5,533 nt of DNA, taken from positions 1-5,533 of the forward strand of contig JAHEKK010000257.1 of NCBI GenBank assembly GCA_024638395.1, in the 5' to 3' direction. Each line of letters opens with the position of its first letter. The first letter of the stretch is position 1. Below, piece by piece: positions 5,003-5,533 of this stretch. The DNA comes from Gemmatimonadota bacterium (GTDB lineage: Bacteria > Gemmatimonadota > Gemmatimonadetes > Longimicrobiales > Gaopeijiaceae). Under the pieces are notes generated by a model. That model did not search any database, had not been told where the DNA came from, and saw nothing but the letters and a program-made list of their open reading frames with translations. A program made the translations under genes and the position numbers.

Positions 5003-5533
5003 GATCCACCTCCTCCCGACGTGTCGTTGTGTCCCATGTGCCCCATGCCCGGCGGGAGGTCCGCGTCGGGGTGCCCCTGGGGGAGCCATCGCCCGTCGGG
5101 CTTTTGCGTCGGGATGCGCATGGCGTCCATGGGCATCTCGCCGTGGGCGTCGTCAGGGATCATCGGAGGGACGACCGAGTCCTGGTTCCGGTACAACATC
5201 TGATGAAAGAGCCGGGTGATCTCCGGCCCTTTCTGATCGCGGGTTAGAGAGGCATCGACCATGATATCGTTCGCCACATCGTGCATCATGTGGAGGTTGT
5301 CGAAGATGTGGGCCGCGGCCGGGAACATCTCGGAAAAGCGGGGTGCGACCTGGGCGGTCAGAGGCATGTACGCGGGCAGGTCGCTGAGCACCGAGTCCGC
5401 GAAGGTTACGAGCACTTCCTCGAGGGCGTTCCTGCGAGCGTCATGGGTTTCCTCCATCAGCGCTTCGTAGACTGCCGCATGGTGCCAGTGATACGACCAC
5501 AGGATGCCGTTCATCTCGGGGAATCGCTCCGCG
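4999..5533 (-). CDS. Unrecognised His/Met-rich protein, 5'-truncated by window edge
   Basis: The last 177 codons of a gene that enters from the right edge. The frame is open to the last base, and the internal ATG at 5514 is not obviously a start because it has no good ribosome site. I do not recognise the family. The visible part is mostly helix-like, with clusters of potential metal ligands: HWHH (fragment residues 15-18), H75, LHMMHD (80-85), and a Pro/Gly-rich tail with repeated Met and His ending PPGMGHMGHND before a poly-Gly/Ser end. Aromatic FPEMNGILWSYHWHH at the start of the fragment looks like a conserved core. No cysteine is present in the fragment. Copper or other metal binding in the envelope is plausible from composition, but the N-terminus that would show an export signal is outside the window. 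Its stop overlaps the barrel start (GTGA), so the two are co-translated. Confidence 0.75.
   Translation of the reverse strand, partial: AERFPEMNGILWSYHWHHAAVYEALMEETHDARRNALEEVLVTFADSVLSDLPAYMPLTAQVAPRFSEMFPAAAHIFDNLHMMHDVANDIMVDASLTRDQKGPEITRLFHQMLYRNQDSVVPPMIPDDAHGEMPMDAMRIPTQKPDGRWLPQGHPDADLPPGMGHMGHNDTSGGGGS
5009..5014 (-). promoter_or_regulatory. Shine-Dalgarno site fixing the GTG start of the barrel gene
   Basis: Minus-strand AGGAGG (5014-5009) lies 6 nt before the GTG at 5002-5000, inside the final glycine codons of the upstream gene. It places the barrel start exactly before a recognisable signal peptide, so longer in-frame starts are not needed. Confidence 0.75.

Noticed and set aside
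4053..5009. 318-residue minus-strand frame overlapping the barrel gene
   Set aside because: It is almost entirely Arg, Gly and Pro, has no export signal, and is a frame-shifted reading of the barrel gene, which has a signal peptide and ribosome site.
4214..5203. 329-residue plus-strand open frame
   Set aside because: Antisense to the barrel and His/Met-rich genes; it lacks a ribosome site and recognisable motifs.

Overview
The window is high-GC DNA with compact, partly overlapping genes, outer-membrane and lipoprotein export signals and frequent GTG/TTG starts. This indicates a high-GC Gram-negative bacterium. The mix of gene types would suit Gemmatimonadota or a similar environmental phylum, but that is an impression from protein style, with no phylogenetic marker present.

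Left block (1-2156, minus strand): a three-gene operon read right to left. It begins with an M19 (renal/membrane dipeptidase family) metallopeptidase from a TTG start, continues with a 68-residue two-helix membrane protein whose start overlaps the peptidase end by 10 nt, and ends with the first 244 codons of a sodium:solute symporter that runs off the left edge. The logical unit is hydrolysis of a small peptide or amide coupled to Na+-driven uptake, with the small protein as a likely symporter partner.

Middle (2157-3236): a 219-nt divergent intergenic region holds candidate promoters for both directions and a leader hairpin followed by six Ts. On the plus strand lies a 286-residue lipoprotein made of two tandem cupredoxin-like domains. 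Each has an apparently complete type 1 copper ligand set (His, Cys, His, Met).

Right block (3266-5533, minus strand): a second operon converges on the cupredoxin gene. In transcription order it holds the C-terminal part of an unrecognised His/Met-rich protein (cut by the right edge), an exported protein that looks like an outer-membrane beta-barrel (GTGA overlap with its predecessor, strong Shine-Dalgarno), and a DUF4105-family exported protein with a Cys/His pair suggestive of thiol chemistry. An 11-bp perfect inverted repeat between the convergent genes probably ends transcription.

No RNA genes, mobile elements, CRISPR arrays or phage features were seen. The least explained part is the right block. 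It combines a metal-ligand-rich protein, a barrel and a DUF4105 protein beside a double cupredoxin lipoprotein, and may be an envelope copper-handling or lipoprotein-related set. That reading is inference from proximity and composition.
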